Shown: positions 7,532 through 16,350 of the stretch, piece by piece
Layout: each line of letters opens with the position of its first letter
Position numbering within the stretch: position 1 is the stretch's first letter
Origin: JAGVDM01 sp964642315
GTDB taxonomy: Bacteria > Patescibacteriota > Gracilibacteria > Peribacterales > Peribacteraceae
Assembly: GCA_964642315.1 (NCBI GenBank)
Contig: CAZXOG010000001.1
Coordinates: forward strand, 504,604 to 568,603
Direction of reading: 5' to 3'
DNA length: 64,000 nt
Program-made: the position numbers and the translations under genes
Notes under the pieces: model-generated
The model's input: only the letters and a program-made list of their open reading frames with translations
Told to the model about the DNA's origin: nothing
Databases searched by the model: none

Positions 7532-8584
7532 TTACAGCAGGGTCTTGAGGAGCGCCGCCGTCGCCTCGGCCGCGCGATTCCACGAGAAGCGCCGGACGGG
7601 TGGGCGCCGCGATCCGTCCGCGCGCGCCATGGCCTGCGCGAACGCCTCGACCGTGGGCTCAATGAGCAAGGCATCCCCTCCCGCAACTTCTGGAGTAGCC
7701 CCGCGTGCGGCGGCGATCACCGGGCAGCCGCAGGCGAGCGCCTCGACTGCGGGCAGGCCGAATCCCTCGTAGTGCGAGGCAGTGACGAACGCATCGGCAC
7801 CGCTGTAGAGCGCGGGCAGATCTGCTTCCCGAACTTCCGGAAGCACCTGAACGCCGGCATGCATCCGGAGACGGACCGCCTCCTTGCCGCCGGTTGCTAG
7901 CACGAGGCCGCGCGGGTCATTCCCCAGCGAGGCATGCGCATCAATGAGCGTCTGGACGTGCTTGTGCTCCTTGGCGTTGCCGACGTAGAGGAAGTACCGG
8001 TCCGGCAGCCCGTACGCCTTGCGGACGCGCCGGCACTCCTCTGCGCCCGCGGGCGCGAACTCCTCGCCAACGCCCTCCGGGATCACCGTGATTTTCTCCG
8101 TGATCCATGCCCCGTACAGCCGGGAGAGTTCCGCCGCCGTGAAATTGCTCACGGCGATGATCCGCTCCGCGCACGTCACGACGCGCCAGAGGAGGAAGCG
8201 GTACGCGGCCTGCCGCAGGAAGGAAGCCTGGTTGGGGAACCGGTGCAGAATGAGATCGTGGATCGTCACCACGTAGGGCACGGGGCACGCAAACGGGATG
8301 GAGAAATGCGGGGAGAAAAGCACATCGATACCTGCCCTGCGGATGATGCCGGGGAATGCCAGCTGCTCGGCGAGTGAATAGTGCGCAACGTCGGCAAGAC
8401 AGACGCGAACATTGGGGAGCGCACGGAGGTCGCGGAGCCAGGGCTCCTCTGCGCTGCGGGTGAGGAGCACAATGGAGAAATCCCGCCCCTCGCGAAGGGC
8501 GAGGCGCGTGACGAGCTCGCGGGTGTACCGCCCTATGCCGGCGAAAAATCCTGTGAAGCGGCAGTCGATCCCGAGTGTGCGCAC
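7532..8584 (-). CDS. GT4-family glycosyltransferase
   Basis: This protein of about 350 residues has the GT-B fold signatures of family GT4. It starts with an N-terminal 'RTLGIDCRFTGFFAGIGRY' donor-domain opening. A mid-protein 'VTIHDLILHRFP' and 'IIAVSNFT' follow, then the C-terminal E-x7-E motif EGFGLPAVE. Such enzymes add sugars to glycans or lipids using nucleotide-sugars. I chose GTG 8584, not the upstream ATGs at 8632/8635. The family's N-terminus begins exactly there, and a -10-like CATAAT (8591-8596) ends 6 nt before it. It is divergent from prmC. Confidence 0.85.
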   Translation of the reverse strand: MRTLGIDCRFTGFFAGIGRYTRELVTRLALREGRDFSIVLLTRSAEEPWLRDLRALPNVRVCLADVAHYSLAEQLAFPGIIRRAGIDVLFSPHFSIPFACPVPYVVTIHDLILHRFPNQASFLRQAAYRFLLWRVVTCAERIIAVSNFTAAELSRLYGAWITEKITVIPEGVGEEFAPAGAEECRRVRKAYGLPDRYFLYVGNAKEHKHVQTLIDAHASLGNDPRGLVLATGGKEAVRLRMHAGVQVLPEVREADLPALYSGADAFVTASHYEGFGLPAVEALACGCPVIAAARGATPEVAGGDALLIEPTVEAFAQAMARADGSRRPPVRRFSWNRAAEATAALLKTLL

Positions 8585-8644
8585 AGGGGGATTATGCAGC
8601 AATTCGTGTGCGCGGGCGAAGGAGAATGGCATCATGCAGCTTAA

Positions 8645-9448
8645 GTGACGATCGCCGAGGCGCTCGCGAAGGCTGCCATTCCCGCACTCGATGCAGAAGT
8701 TCTGCTGGCGCATGTGCTGCAGCGCAGTCGTGCATTCCTCCTGGCATATCCCGAGGGGGAACTCACGGGAGAACAGGAACGGTTGTTCCGCGGCCTCGCC
8801 GCAAGGCGGGCCGCCGCGGAACCGGTTGCGTACCTCACGGGCACGAAGGAATTTGCAGGGCATCCGTTCTCGGTGAACCCGTCGGTCCTCATTCCGCGGC
8901 CCGCAACGGAGGCGCTCGTGGAACTCGCCCTGAACATGCTGCAGTCCGGCACGGCAACAGTGCGTGAGGCAGACAGCGGCATCGTGGCCGCGGGAGCGGT
9001 ATTCGGACCGATGGCGGGCATGCGGACAGTGGTGGACATCGGCACCGGAAGCGGCTGCATCGGTATAACAATTGCCTTGGCAATGCCGCATCTGCACATC
9101 ATCGGAACGGACATACAGCCTGACGCTCTGCGTCTTGCAGCAGAGAACGCCCGCGGGCTCGGATGCGCAGAGCGGTGCGAGTGGCGGCAGGGCTCGCTCC
9201 TGGCGCCTCTCGCAGATCTCTGCGAGCCGTTCGTTCTTGTTTCGAACCCGCCGTACATCCCAGAAGGGACACATCTCATGGAAGACGTGCAGCAGTACGA
9301 ACCAGCCGCCGCACTCTTCGCGGGACCGAACGGCATGGCAGTGCTTCACCCGCTCCTGCACGCGGCAAGGCAACACCCGTTCTGCCGCGGCATCGCGGTG
9401 GAGTGCCTGAGCGGGCAGTGGAATGCGCTGGCAACGGACCTGTGCTGA
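8645..9448 (+). CDS. prmC: Peptide chain release factor N5-glutamine methyltransferase PrmC
   Basis: The 267-residue SAM-dependent methyltransferase has an N-terminal helical substrate-binding part (to about residue 75), the SAM loop VVDIGTGSGCIGI and the catalytic NPPY motif ('VSNPPYIPEG'). PrmC methylates the Gln of the GGQ motif in release factors RF1/RF2. The predicted start is GTG 8645. A weak CATCAT lies 9 nt upstream, so the transcription start is uncertain. An insertion before the SAM loop (about residues 100-125) is longer than usual. Confidence 0.92.
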   Translation: MTIAEALAKAAIPALDAEVLLAHVLQRSRAFLLAYPEGELTGEQERLFRGLAARRAAAEPVAYLTGTKEFAGHPFSVNPSVLIPRPATEALVELALNMLQSGTATVREADSGIVAAGAVFGPMAGMRTVVDIGTGSGCIGITIALAMPHLHIIGTDIQPDALRLAAENARGLGCAERCEWRQGSLLAPLADLCEPFVLVSNPPYIPEGTHLMEDVQQYEPAAALFAGPNGMAVLHPLLHAARQHPFCRGIAVECLSGQWNALATDLC

Positions 9449-9463
9449 TGGTATGAATACGTC

Positions 9464-10717
9464 GTGCAGCAACTGCTCTCCTCCCTCGGCCCCGTCACCG
9501 CCGTCATCGGCGCGCAGTGGGGGGACGAAGGGAAGGGGAAAGTCGTCGATCTCCTCGCCGGCCATTTCGATGTGATTGCCCGCGCCTGCGGCGGCGCGAA
9601 CGCGGGGCACACGATCGTCGTCCAGGGGCAGAAACGCGTGTTCCACCTGCTCCCTTCCGGCTCGCTCCACCCCGGGAAATCCGTCGTGCTCGGAGCCGGC
9701 ATGGTGGTGCATTTCCCCACACTCCTCGAAGAAATCGGCACGCTGAAGGAAGCCGGGATCGCCATCACGGACCGCCTGACGATCGCCGGGAACACGCACA
9801 TACTCTTGGAAGCGCACAAGGCGGTCGATGCCGCACTGGAAGAACGGCGCGAGAAGAGCGCAGGGCAGGGGATCGGCACCACGAAGAGGGGCATTGGTCC
9901 CGCGTACATGGACAAAGCTTCCCGCAGCGGCTTGCGGGCGGAACTCCTGCTCCGGCCACCCGCAGAAGTGAAACAGGCACTCGCGGGCTCCCTCGAGAGA
10001 CTCCGCGAGCTCTTCGGCATCGAAACGGATCTCGATGCGGAGTACAAGGCGCTCATGGAGGCAAGGGAACTCCTGCAGACGACCATCCACAGGGATGTGC
10101 CCGGCATGCTCGCCGACCGGATGGAAGGAGGGGAACGCGTGCTCATCGAGGGCGCACAGGGCGTGCTGCTCGACATCGACCACGGCACCTACCCGTACGT
10201 GACGAGCAGCAGCACGACAATCATGGGGGCACTGCAGGGCCTCGGCATTCCGCCACAGCGTCTCCGCTCGTGCATCGGCGTCGCCAAGGCGTACTGCACG
10301 CGCGTGGGCTCCGGAGCGTTCCCGACCGAAGCCGAAGGAGCCGACCAGCAGCGCCTGAGGGACAGAGGAGGGGAATACGGCGCCACCACAGGGAGACCCC
10401 GCCGCTGCGGGTGGATCCACCTGCCGGACCTCCGTCGCGCGGCACGGCTCAACGGCATCACGCACTGGAACCTGACGAAGCTCGACGTGCTCGACACCGA
10501 GGAGCACATCCCCGTCGGCGTGCGGGAGGACAGTGCGAAGGGCATGGTGTTTGGGGGCCGCCCGGGATGGCGGCAGTCCACCGTGGGGAAGAATTCCTGG
10601 GAGGAACTGCCCGAGAACGCGCGAAAGTACATCGAGTTCATCGAGGAAGAAACCGGTGTTCCCGTGAGCCTGATCGGCACAGGACCGGATCGCGAGCACA
10701 TGATCATCCGAAGTTGA
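9464..10717 (+). CDS. purA: Adenylosuccinate synthetase
   Basis: The 417-residue protein carries the PurA P-loop GDEGKGK near the N-terminus, the 'GANAGHT' IMP-binding segment and 'GTTKRGIGPAY'. It catalyses GTP-dependent conversion of IMP plus aspartate to adenylosuccinate, the first step from IMP to AMP. The start is GTG 9464; a TATGAA-like sequence lies 6 nt upstream. It follows prmC by 15 bp and may be cotranscribed. Its stop codon overlaps a TTGACA (10714-10719) that can serve the next gene. Confidence 0.95.
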   Translation: MQQLLSSLGPVTAVIGAQWGDEGKGKVVDLLAGHFDVIARACGGANAGHTIVVQGQKRVFHLLPSGSLHPGKSVVLGAGMVVHFPTLLEEIGTLKEAGIAITDRLTIAGNTHILLEAHKAVDAALEERREKSAGQGIGTTKRGIGPAYMDKASRSGLRAELLLRPPAEVKQALAGSLERLRELFGIETDLDAEYKALMEARELLQTTIHRDVPGMLADRMEGGERVLIEGAQGVLLDIDHGTYPYVTSSSTTIMGALQGLGIPPQRLRSCIGVAKAYCTRVGSGAFPTEAEGADQQRLRDRGGEYGATTGRPRRCGWIHLPDLRRAARLNGITHWNLTKLDVLDTEEHIPVGVREDSAKGMVFGGRPGWRQSTVGKNSWEELPENARKYIEFIEEETGVPVSLIGTGPDREHMIIRS

Positions 10718-10741
10718 CAGAAACACTGCTAGTGTTACCAT
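10714..10741 (+). promoter_or_regulatory. Promoter of the frameshifted gene at 10752
   Basis: TTGACA (10714-10719), 16 bp, TACCAT (10736-10741), then 10 nt to ATG 10752. The -35 box overlaps the purA stop codon. Confidence 0.55.
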
Positions 10742-10751
10742 CGCCTCCTTT

Positions 10752-11326
10752 ATGCAGGAGGCGACAATCTGCATGGTCGGTGCATACGTCCCGCCGATTC
10801 CGGAGGAGCTCCGTAGCACGCCGCCCGTATGGCAGGAGGATGCCAATCCCGAACTGGATGACCTGATGGACAAGCTCACGGCAGTCCCCGGTGATCGGGA
10901 GCTGCCCCGCCGGAGAGTTACTACGACTGGCAGATCGACGACGTGCTCACCGCGTACCGGGAGCAGATTGCACTCATCCTGGAGCGCGAGTACGAGCGGA
11001 TCGGCATGCTCTACTGGTCACCGTGCGCCACCATCCGCGATATCCAGCTTCTGCGCGAACAATTCAACATTCTGCTCGTCGTGGATGCGGAAAATTCGCG
11101 GCGGGTGCAGGACGCTCTCTGGGAGAGCATCACGAGGAACGCGCGCCTCGCCGCGATGCTCATGCAATGGGAACTGCCGGATGACGAGGTCATCGGCGTC
11201 CTGCGGGAGATGAACAGCCACGGGCTCCGCGTGCAGCACCACAGGCTCACGGAGCAAATTCTCTCGCCGTTCGATATCCGGGAGAAAAGCGGGCGCCTGC
11301 TAAAGGCGGCATTCCCTCGGAAGTAG
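10752..11326 (+). pseudogene. Uncharacterised gene with an apparent 1-nt frameshift
   Basis: Two overlapping reading frames read as one protein of about 190 residues. The first (from ATG 10752 or 10773) covers roughly 50 residues up to '...GDRELP'. The second continues with 'PPESYYDWQIDDVLTAY' and runs to 11326. The second frame is closed by a TGA at 10892, so the switch must occur between about 10895 and 10940. Adding one C in the CCCC at 10905-10908 would restore one continuous frame. The product is helical and I do not recognise a family. ATG 10773 has a GGAGG 11 nt upstream, one of very few Shine-Dalgarno-like sequences in the window. It could be a true lesion, a sequencing error in a C-run, or recoding. 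Confidence 0.6.
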
Positions 11327-11327
11327 C

Positions 11328-12218
11328 TCACTCCACGCGCTCACCCCACTTGAGTTTCTCGCGGAGCGTGCCGAAGAACGTGTCGTCTTTACGGCGCAGG
11401 AAGTTCACCGATTCTCCGTCCATAGCAATGCGCACGGATCCGCCGTGCCGCATGGGCACCGAAACCTGCCCGTCTACCGTGAGGTAGACCTCCAAATCCT
11501 CAACTTTCACGGCCTTCGGCACAATCTCCACTTCTATACTGCTCATGCCGGGGATGACGATCGGCTTCTGGGTGAAGCTGTGAGGGTTGAGCGGGGTGAG
11601 GATGACGGCGGAGAGCGCCGGGTGGACGATCGGACCGCCCGCCGAGAGCGAGTACGCGGTGGAACCCGTCGGCGTGGAAACGATGAGACCGTCCGCACGG
11701 TACGTGGTGAGCGGCTCGCCGTTCACCGCGGTCCGCAGATCCACGAGCCGAGCGATCGTGCTCTGCGCGATCACCACCTCATTGAGCGCGAACCCAGTGT
11801 AGAGGTCATCGCCATCCGCGCTGCGCGCGTGGAGAGCAAGCAGGAAACGCTGCTCCGGAACGCCGGCCCCTCGCAGGAAGTGCGGAAGGAGCCCCGGGGC
11901 TTCATCGAGCGTCATTTCCGCCAGGAATCCGATGCGCCCGCGGTTCACGCTAAGCACGGGGACCGAGAAGTTCCGCATTTCCCGCACGGCCCTGAGGATC
12001 GTGCCGTCGCCACCGATGACGAGGAGCAGATCGATGTCCCCCTGCGAGGCATCGTAGCGCGGGAAATCGTCGGCGAAGGGGATGTCATCTCCCCGCTTCG
12101 GATCGAAGAACACCCGCGCGCCGGCACTCCGGAGGATCGCGAGAACCTGCTCGACGGTCTCCTGCTTGCGTTCCATCCCGGTTTTCACCGTGACGCCGAT
12201 GTTCCTGTACCGCAGCAT
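11328..12218 (-). CDS. nadK: NAD kinase
   Basis: The 296-residue protein has the NAD-kinase GGDGT motif ('LLLVIGGDGTILRA') around residue 75, the 'NEVVI' segment and 'TPTGSTAYSLSAGGP'. It phosphorylates NAD to NADP with ATP or polyphosphate. The ATG at 12218 gives the usual N-terminus ('IGVTVKTG'). TACACT at 12230-12235 ends 11 nt upstream, which predicts only a few bases of leader. It is convergent with the preceding gene (1 bp apart). Confidence 0.93.
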   Translation of the reverse strand: MLRYRNIGVTVKTGMERKQETVEQVLAILRSAGARVFFDPKRGDDIPFADDFPRYDASQGDIDLLLVIGGDGTILRAVREMRNFSVPVLSVNRGRIGFLAEMTLDEAPGLLPHFLRGAGVPEQRFLLALHARSADGDDLYTGFALNEVVIAQSTIARLVDLRTAVNGEPLTTYRADGLIVSTPTGSTAYSLSAGGPIVHPALSAVILTPLNPHSFTQKPIVIPGMSSIEVEIVPKAVKVEDLEVYLTVDGQVSVPMRHGGSVRIAMDGESVNFLRRKDDTFFGTLREKLKWGERVE

Positions 12219-12244
12219 TGGCAAAGCGGAGTGTACCAGCGGCC

Positions 12245-13300
12245 TCACAGACTCGACAGCACTTTGTCGCACAAGTTGGCCGTGCGCCGCCACGAGTACT
12301 CGTTGGCGCGCAGTTCGCCGCGGGCGCAGAGCGCTTCCCGGCGCTGCGCGTCGGAAAGCAGCACCGCAAGCCCGTCCGCAATGGAGCGGACATCCTCGGG
12401 GTTCACGATGAGCGCCGCACTTCCGGCTAGTTCCTTCAGGCTCCCGCGGTCGGACGTGAGCACGGGAATTCCGCGCGCGAACGCATCGAGCACGGGCAGG
12501 CCGAACCCCTCGTAGAGGGAAGGATACGCAAAAACGGCGCAGTGCTGCAGGAGCGAATCGAGCTCGGCGTCCGCGAGGTATCCTTTCCACCCCACGCCGG
12601 GCGTTCCCCTCGCCGCGGAAACGATGTCCGCATCGTGCCATCCGCGGCCGCCGACGAGCACGAGGCGGCTGCGCTCACGCAGTGCAGCGGGGAGCAGGGT
12701 AAAGGCCTCAATGAGGCGCCGCTGGTTCTTGCGCGGACAGAGCGTGCCGACGCACACGATGGTGCAACCGTCGGAGCGCGTCGGCGGAGGGTTCTCCCGC
12801 GGTGGACCCGCGAACACGGCGCTCACCGCCTCCGCCGGAATCCTCGGAAACCGCTCACGAAGATCGCGACAGGTCGCATCACTGGTCGTGAGAATATGCG
12901 CTGCGCGGCGGAGCGCTCTCGGCAGGAACATCCGTTCAAGCAGCACAGCCTTGCGGTCGTGCGGCTCATGACGGAATGCAATGAAATCATGCACGACGGG
13001 CACGCAACGGATGCCGTGCGGAAGCAATGCAGGAACAATGAAACTCGTGGGACTCATGTAGACATCCGGACGCTCACGGCGCAGGAACCGGAGCGCGGCG
13101 AGATGCCAAGCAAATCCCGCGAGCAGCCGCACGTTCCGGACGTTCGGACGCAACCAAGAGGAAGGGGGCGGGACATCGCCAAGGAGCACGAACGTGTGCG
13201 TATTCTCCGCGATGAGCGCCGTCACGGCACCGCGGACCCACATGCCCTTCCCCGTCGGCCGCGGCCTGCATGCCTCGCGGACATCAATCGCAATACGCAT
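12245..13300 (-). CDS. GT4-family glycosyltransferase
   Basis: The 351-residue GT-B protein begins MRIAIDVREACRPRPTGKG, as many GT4 enzymes do, and has 'VVHDFIAFRH', 'CVGTLCPRKNQRRLIEAF' and a C-terminal EGFGLPVLD. In the usual E-x7-E motif the second acid is D instead of E. The substrate is unknown; polysaccharide or glycolipid assembly is likely. A TAGACT box (13310-13315) ends 9 nt before the ATG, again the leaderless pattern. It is divergent from the membrane protein at 13352 and lies 26 bp upstream of nadK on the same strand. Confidence 0.88.
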   Translation of the reverse strand: MRIAIDVREACRPRPTGKGMWVRGAVTALIAENTHTFVLLGDVPPPSSWLRPNVRNVRLLAGFAWHLAALRFLRRERPDVYMSPTSFIVPALLPHGIRCVPVVHDFIAFRHEPHDRKAVLLERMFLPRALRRAAHILTTSDATCRDLRERFPRIPAEAVSAVFAGPPRENPPPTRSDGCTIVCVGTLCPRKNQRRLIEAFTLLPAALRERSRLVLVGGRGWHDADIVSAARGTPGVGWKGYLADAELDSLLQHCAVFAYPSLYEGFGLPVLDAFARGIPVLTSDRGSLKELAGSAALIVNPEDVRSIADGLAVLLSDAQRREALCARGELRANEYSWRRTANLCDKVLSSL

Positions 13301-13351
13301 TCTGCGAACAGTCTAGTGCAGAGAGGCCCTGTGCTGCTATGCTGAAAATCC

Positions 13352-14029
13352 ATGACATCGCAGTGGCTCCGGAAGATCGCGCAGCTTGACCTGGAGGAGA
13401 AGATCCTCAACGGCGGCCTTGCCCTCGCCGCCATCGGCATCTTCCTGCCATGGATCGGCGGCCGGCCTTCCCTCATCGATACTACAACCCGCACGTTCAC
13501 GGGACTCGGATTCACCACGGGATTCATCGGACTGGCGGTGCTCTGCCTCCTCACGTACACGCTCCTCATCACGCTCGTGCCGCTCACGAGCAGCAAGACG
13601 ATCCTGCGCAGGGAACGCCGCGCGACCGTGCGGCTGTGCACCACGGCACTCTCGGCAATTCTCACGCTTGCGGCGCTCTCGGTACTCCTCAAAGTCACGC
13701 TGGATTCCCCGGGCATGGAGGTGCGCTTCGGCGTGTACGTTTCCCTCATCGGATCCCTCATCGCATCGCTCTATGCGTTCCTTGCATACCAGGAAGAGGC
13801 ACGCAGGGAAGTGCAGGGGCTGTTCCACTATCCCGCAGCCGAGGAGCGAGGTCCCCGTCGGGAACCCGTTGCCGCCGCAAGCGAACCGGCGGAAGAATCG
13901 CTCCTCCCGCCGCCGGATCTCCTGCCCTCCTCTCCGCCACCGCCCCCACCGCCTCCGGAAGACCACCGGGAACGGCCGCGTTCCCATCTCTTCCGCAAAA
14001 CGGAGGCATCCGCTAGGATGCGCCCGTGA
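13352..14029 (+). CDS. Four-TM membrane protein with proline-rich cytoplasmic tail
   Basis: I do not recognise this 225-residue protein. It has four hydrophobic segments (about residues 20-37, 46-66, 88-108, 125-144) and a long charged tail that includes an eight-proline run near residue 198. TATGCT (13338-13343) ends 8 nt before ATG 13352. Its stop overlaps the GTG of the next gene (GTGA), so the two are translationally coupled. Confidence 0.75.
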   Translation: MTSQWLRKIAQLDLEEKILNGGLALAAIGIFLPWIGGRPSLIDTTTRTFTGLGFTTGFIGLAVLCLLTYTLLITLVPLTSSKTILRRERRATVRLCTTALSAILTLAALSVLLKVTLDSPGMEVRFGVYVSLIGSLIASLYAFLAYQEEARREVQGLFHYPAAEERGPRREPVAAASEPAEESLLPPPDLLPSSPPPPPPPPEDHRERPRSHLFRKTEASARMRP

Positions 14030-14343
14030 CCGATTACACCGACGACTCCTTCGTGTACGTGGACCCGAACACCCGATCGGTGATGGGCATTGTGCAATGG
14101 CTCCCGAACGGGAAGGCGAAGCCGCTCCCTGTTCCCGAACGCACGGAGCCGGCAGAAGGAGGAAAAGCCGGAGAAAAGCAGCGTCATTTCCACAGAAAGC
14201 CCAAGCAGCACTACTTCCCGTGGTGTTCATACAGAACCGCGAAGCGGGTGTACCGCGTTGCAGGAAAGGACAGGGAAACAGAGGTAACGCGCCCGCTCGA
14301 GGAAGCGCTCACAAAATCCCTGCAGGAACCGTACTGGGATTAA
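14026..14343 (+). CDS. Small basic protein of unknown function
   Basis: This 105-residue soluble protein is rich in Lys/Arg in its middle ('KQRHFHRKPKQHYFPW') and has no recognised domain. GTG 14026 overlaps the TGA of the preceding gene by 4 nt. TAGGAT at 14014-14019, inside the preceding gene, ends 6 nt before the GTG, so it may also be expressed on its own as a leaderless mRNA. Its stop codon overlaps the stop of fbp, which faces it. Confidence 0.65.
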   Translation: MTDYTDDSFVYVDPNTRSVMGIVQWLPNGKAKPLPVPERTEPAEGGKAGEKQRHFHRKPKQHYFPWCSYRTAKRVYRVAGKDRETEVTRPLEEALTKSLQEPYWD

Positions 14344-15272
14344 GCGGAAAGGAGCGCATGCACCTGCCCCACTTCCTTCGCGGAGCCGATGACGAGCGGC
14401 GACCGCTGGTCGATGCTCTGGATTGGTGTGTCGAGAATCGGTGAAACACCGTTCGTCGCCATGCCGCCAGCCTGTTCTGCAAGGTAGGCGAAGGGGCCGC
14501 ATTCAAAGACAAGCCGCAACTTGCCTTGCGGGTACTTGGAACCGCCGACATTCGTAAAGATCCCCTGGCCCTTGCTGAGAATATGGTGGATATCTGCCAC
14601 CATGCAGCCGGAGTACCGCAGCGTCATGCGCTCGCCGAGCCAGCGATCGAGCGCCTTCTGATACCCTTTGTTGTCGTCGAGGGCGCGCAGGTTCCCCGGG
14701 CTGAAGTTCTCAGCCTCATCCGCAATCCCGAGATGGGAACGCAGGAGGATGTACTCGCCCACATCATTCAGGATGAACATGTGCACCCCCTTGCCCACCG
14801 AGTACACGAGGAGCGTTCTGGGACCGTAGAGGATGTACAGCGCCGCCACCTGCTCTCGCGGCGTCCGCCCGATGACGCCGCTCCCCTCATACACGCCGAA
14901 GATGGAGCCGATGGCAAAGTTGGCCGCAACAAGGGAAGAACCGTCGAGAGGATCAAATGCCACGGTGTAGGGCGCTTTCGGATTGAGCTCCACGAGATCC
15001 TCGTGCTCCTCGGAGACGAACGAGTTCACGAGGCGGCTCTCCTTGAGATGGTGCTGTACGATATCATCGCTCACCACGTCGAGCTTCTGCTGCTCTTCGC
15101 CGAACTGGTTCACACTGCCGGCAAGCCCGGCCTCGGTAGTCTGAATGGCGTAGCTCACGTACTTCCCGGCGCGCGCGATGTCGAGGAGCAGGTGCCGCAG
15201 GGCATCGGGAGCTTTCCCGTGCTCGTAGAGGTGGGCATTGAGGGACGGGCGGATCGTCGCGGGAGCTGCCAT
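14340..15272 (-). CDS. fbp: Fructose-1,6-bisphosphatase, class I
   Basis: The 310-residue protein has the class I metal/active-site motif FDPLDGSS around residue 115, the acidic 'SEEHEDL' loop and the C-terminal 'GKLRLVFECGPFAYLAEQ'. It hydrolyses fructose-1,6-bisphosphate to fructose-6-phosphate in gluconeogenesis. ATG 15272 lies 2 bp after the gap stop codon, so gap and fbp form a tight operon, a sensible pairing for gluconeogenic flux toward glmS-derived amino sugars. Confidence 0.95.
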   Translation of the reverse strand: MAAPATIRPSLNAHLYEHGKAPDALRHLLLDIARAGKYVSYAIQTTEAGLAGSVNQFGEEQQKLDVVSDDIVQHHLKESRLVNSFVSEEHEDLVELNPKAPYTVAFDPLDGSSLVAANFAIGSIFGVYEGSGVIGRTPREQVAALYILYGPRTLLVYSVGKGVHMFILNDVGEYILLRSHLGIADEAENFSPGNLRALDDNKGYQKALDRWLGERMTLRYSGCMVADIHHILSKGQGIFTNVGGSKYPQGKLRLVFECGPFAYLAEQAGGMATNGVSPILDTPIQSIDQRSPLVIGSAKEVGQVHALLSA

Positions 15273-15274
15273 GG

Positions 15275-16294
15275 CTAGAGGAGGGAACCGACCTTCTGCA
15301 CCATCTCCGTTACGCGCATCGCGTAGCCCCACTCATTGTCGTACCAGCTTAAGATCTGCACACCTTTGCCGTCGACGACCTTCGTGTACGGCGCATCCAC
15401 GATGGAACTGCGGGAATCGGTCATGAAATCGATGCTCACGAGATCCTCCTCGCTCACGCCAAGCACGCCCTGCATGGCCGGGTCTTTGGTCGCTTCCTTG
15501 AGGACAGCGTTCACCTCCTCCTTCGATGTGTCCTTCTGGATCGAAAACGCCATGTACGCGCAGGAGACCGTCGGCACAGGCACGCGGAACGCCATGCCGT
15601 CCAGCTTGCCCTTGAGGTGCGGAAAGATAACCGCGCACGCCTTCACTGCGCCCGTCTTCGACGGGATCATGGAGAGCGTCGCCGCGCGGGCGCGTCGCAT
15701 GTCACCGCCCTCCTCCTGCGGCTTGTTATCCAGGAGATTCTGGGAAACGGTGAATGCATGCACTGAACCGACGAGCAGCCGGTCCACGCCGAAGGTGCGG
15801 TCAATCACTTTGATGACAGGGGCGATGCAGTTCGTCGTACACGAAGCGTTCGAGATAACGAGGAGATCCTTCGTGATCGCACCGTCGTTCACGCCCTTCA
15901 CGAACGTCGGCGTGTCGTCCTTCATCGGCGCGGTGACCACGACGCGCTTCGCGCCGGCCTTCAGGTGGCCGCTCGCCCCCTCGCGGGTGACAAAGTGACC
16001 GGTGGCCTCCACCACAACATCCACCTTGAGATCCTTCCACGGGCACTTGGCGGGATCGCGTTCCTTCACGACCCTCACGATCTTCCCGTTCACGGAGAAA
16101 TCCTCCCCCGATACGCGGACATCGGCGTTGAACTTGCCGTGGAGGGAATCGTACTGGAGGAGGTACGCCCGGATGTCGGCGTTCGAGGAGGCGTTCACAG
16201 CGACCACCTCGACTTCCTTCGGGAAGGTTTGGACGAACTGACGATGGACATTGCGGCCGATGCGGCCGTAACCGTTGATAGCGACGCGGAGCAT
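15275..16294 (-). CDS. gap: Glyceraldehyde-3-phosphate dehydrogenase, type I
   Basis: The 339-residue enzyme has the NAD-binding start 'VAINGYGRIGRN', the catalytic SNASCTTNC motif with the nucleophilic Cys, and the C-terminal 'SWYDNEWGYAMR'. It interconverts glyceraldehyde-3-phosphate and 1,3-bisphosphoglycerate. A TATGAT box at 16301-16306 ends 6 nt before the ATG, the clearest leaderless-type arrangement in a central metabolic gene. It is followed by fbp. Confidence 0.97.
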   Translation of the reverse strand: MLRVAINGYGRIGRNVHRQFVQTFPKEVEVVAVNASSNADIRAYLLQYDSLHGKFNADVRVSGEDFSVNGKIVRVVKERDPAKCPWKDLKVDVVVEATGHFVTREGASGHLKAGAKRVVVTAPMKDDTPTFVKGVNDGAITKDLLVISNASCTTNCIAPVIKVIDRTFGVDRLLVGSVHAFTVSQNLLDNKPQEEGGDMRRARAATLSMIPSKTGAVKACAVIFPHLKGKLDGMAFRVPVPTVSCAYMAFSIQKDTSKEEVNAVLKEATKDPAMQGVLGVSEEDLVSIDFMTDSRSSIVDAPYTKVVDGKGVQILSWYDNEWGYAMRVTEMVQKVGSLL

Positions 16295-16350
16295 GGCCTG
16301 ATCATACCCGCAGGATGCCCCGCGTGCCAGGAGCCCCGGAGAAAGCCGCA

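Noticed and set aside
8636..10879. Long minus-strand frame opposite prmC and purA that continues into the GT4 gene
   Set aside because: Only the part below 8584 encodes a recognisable protein. The rest mirrors prmC and purA, which are certain on the plus strand.
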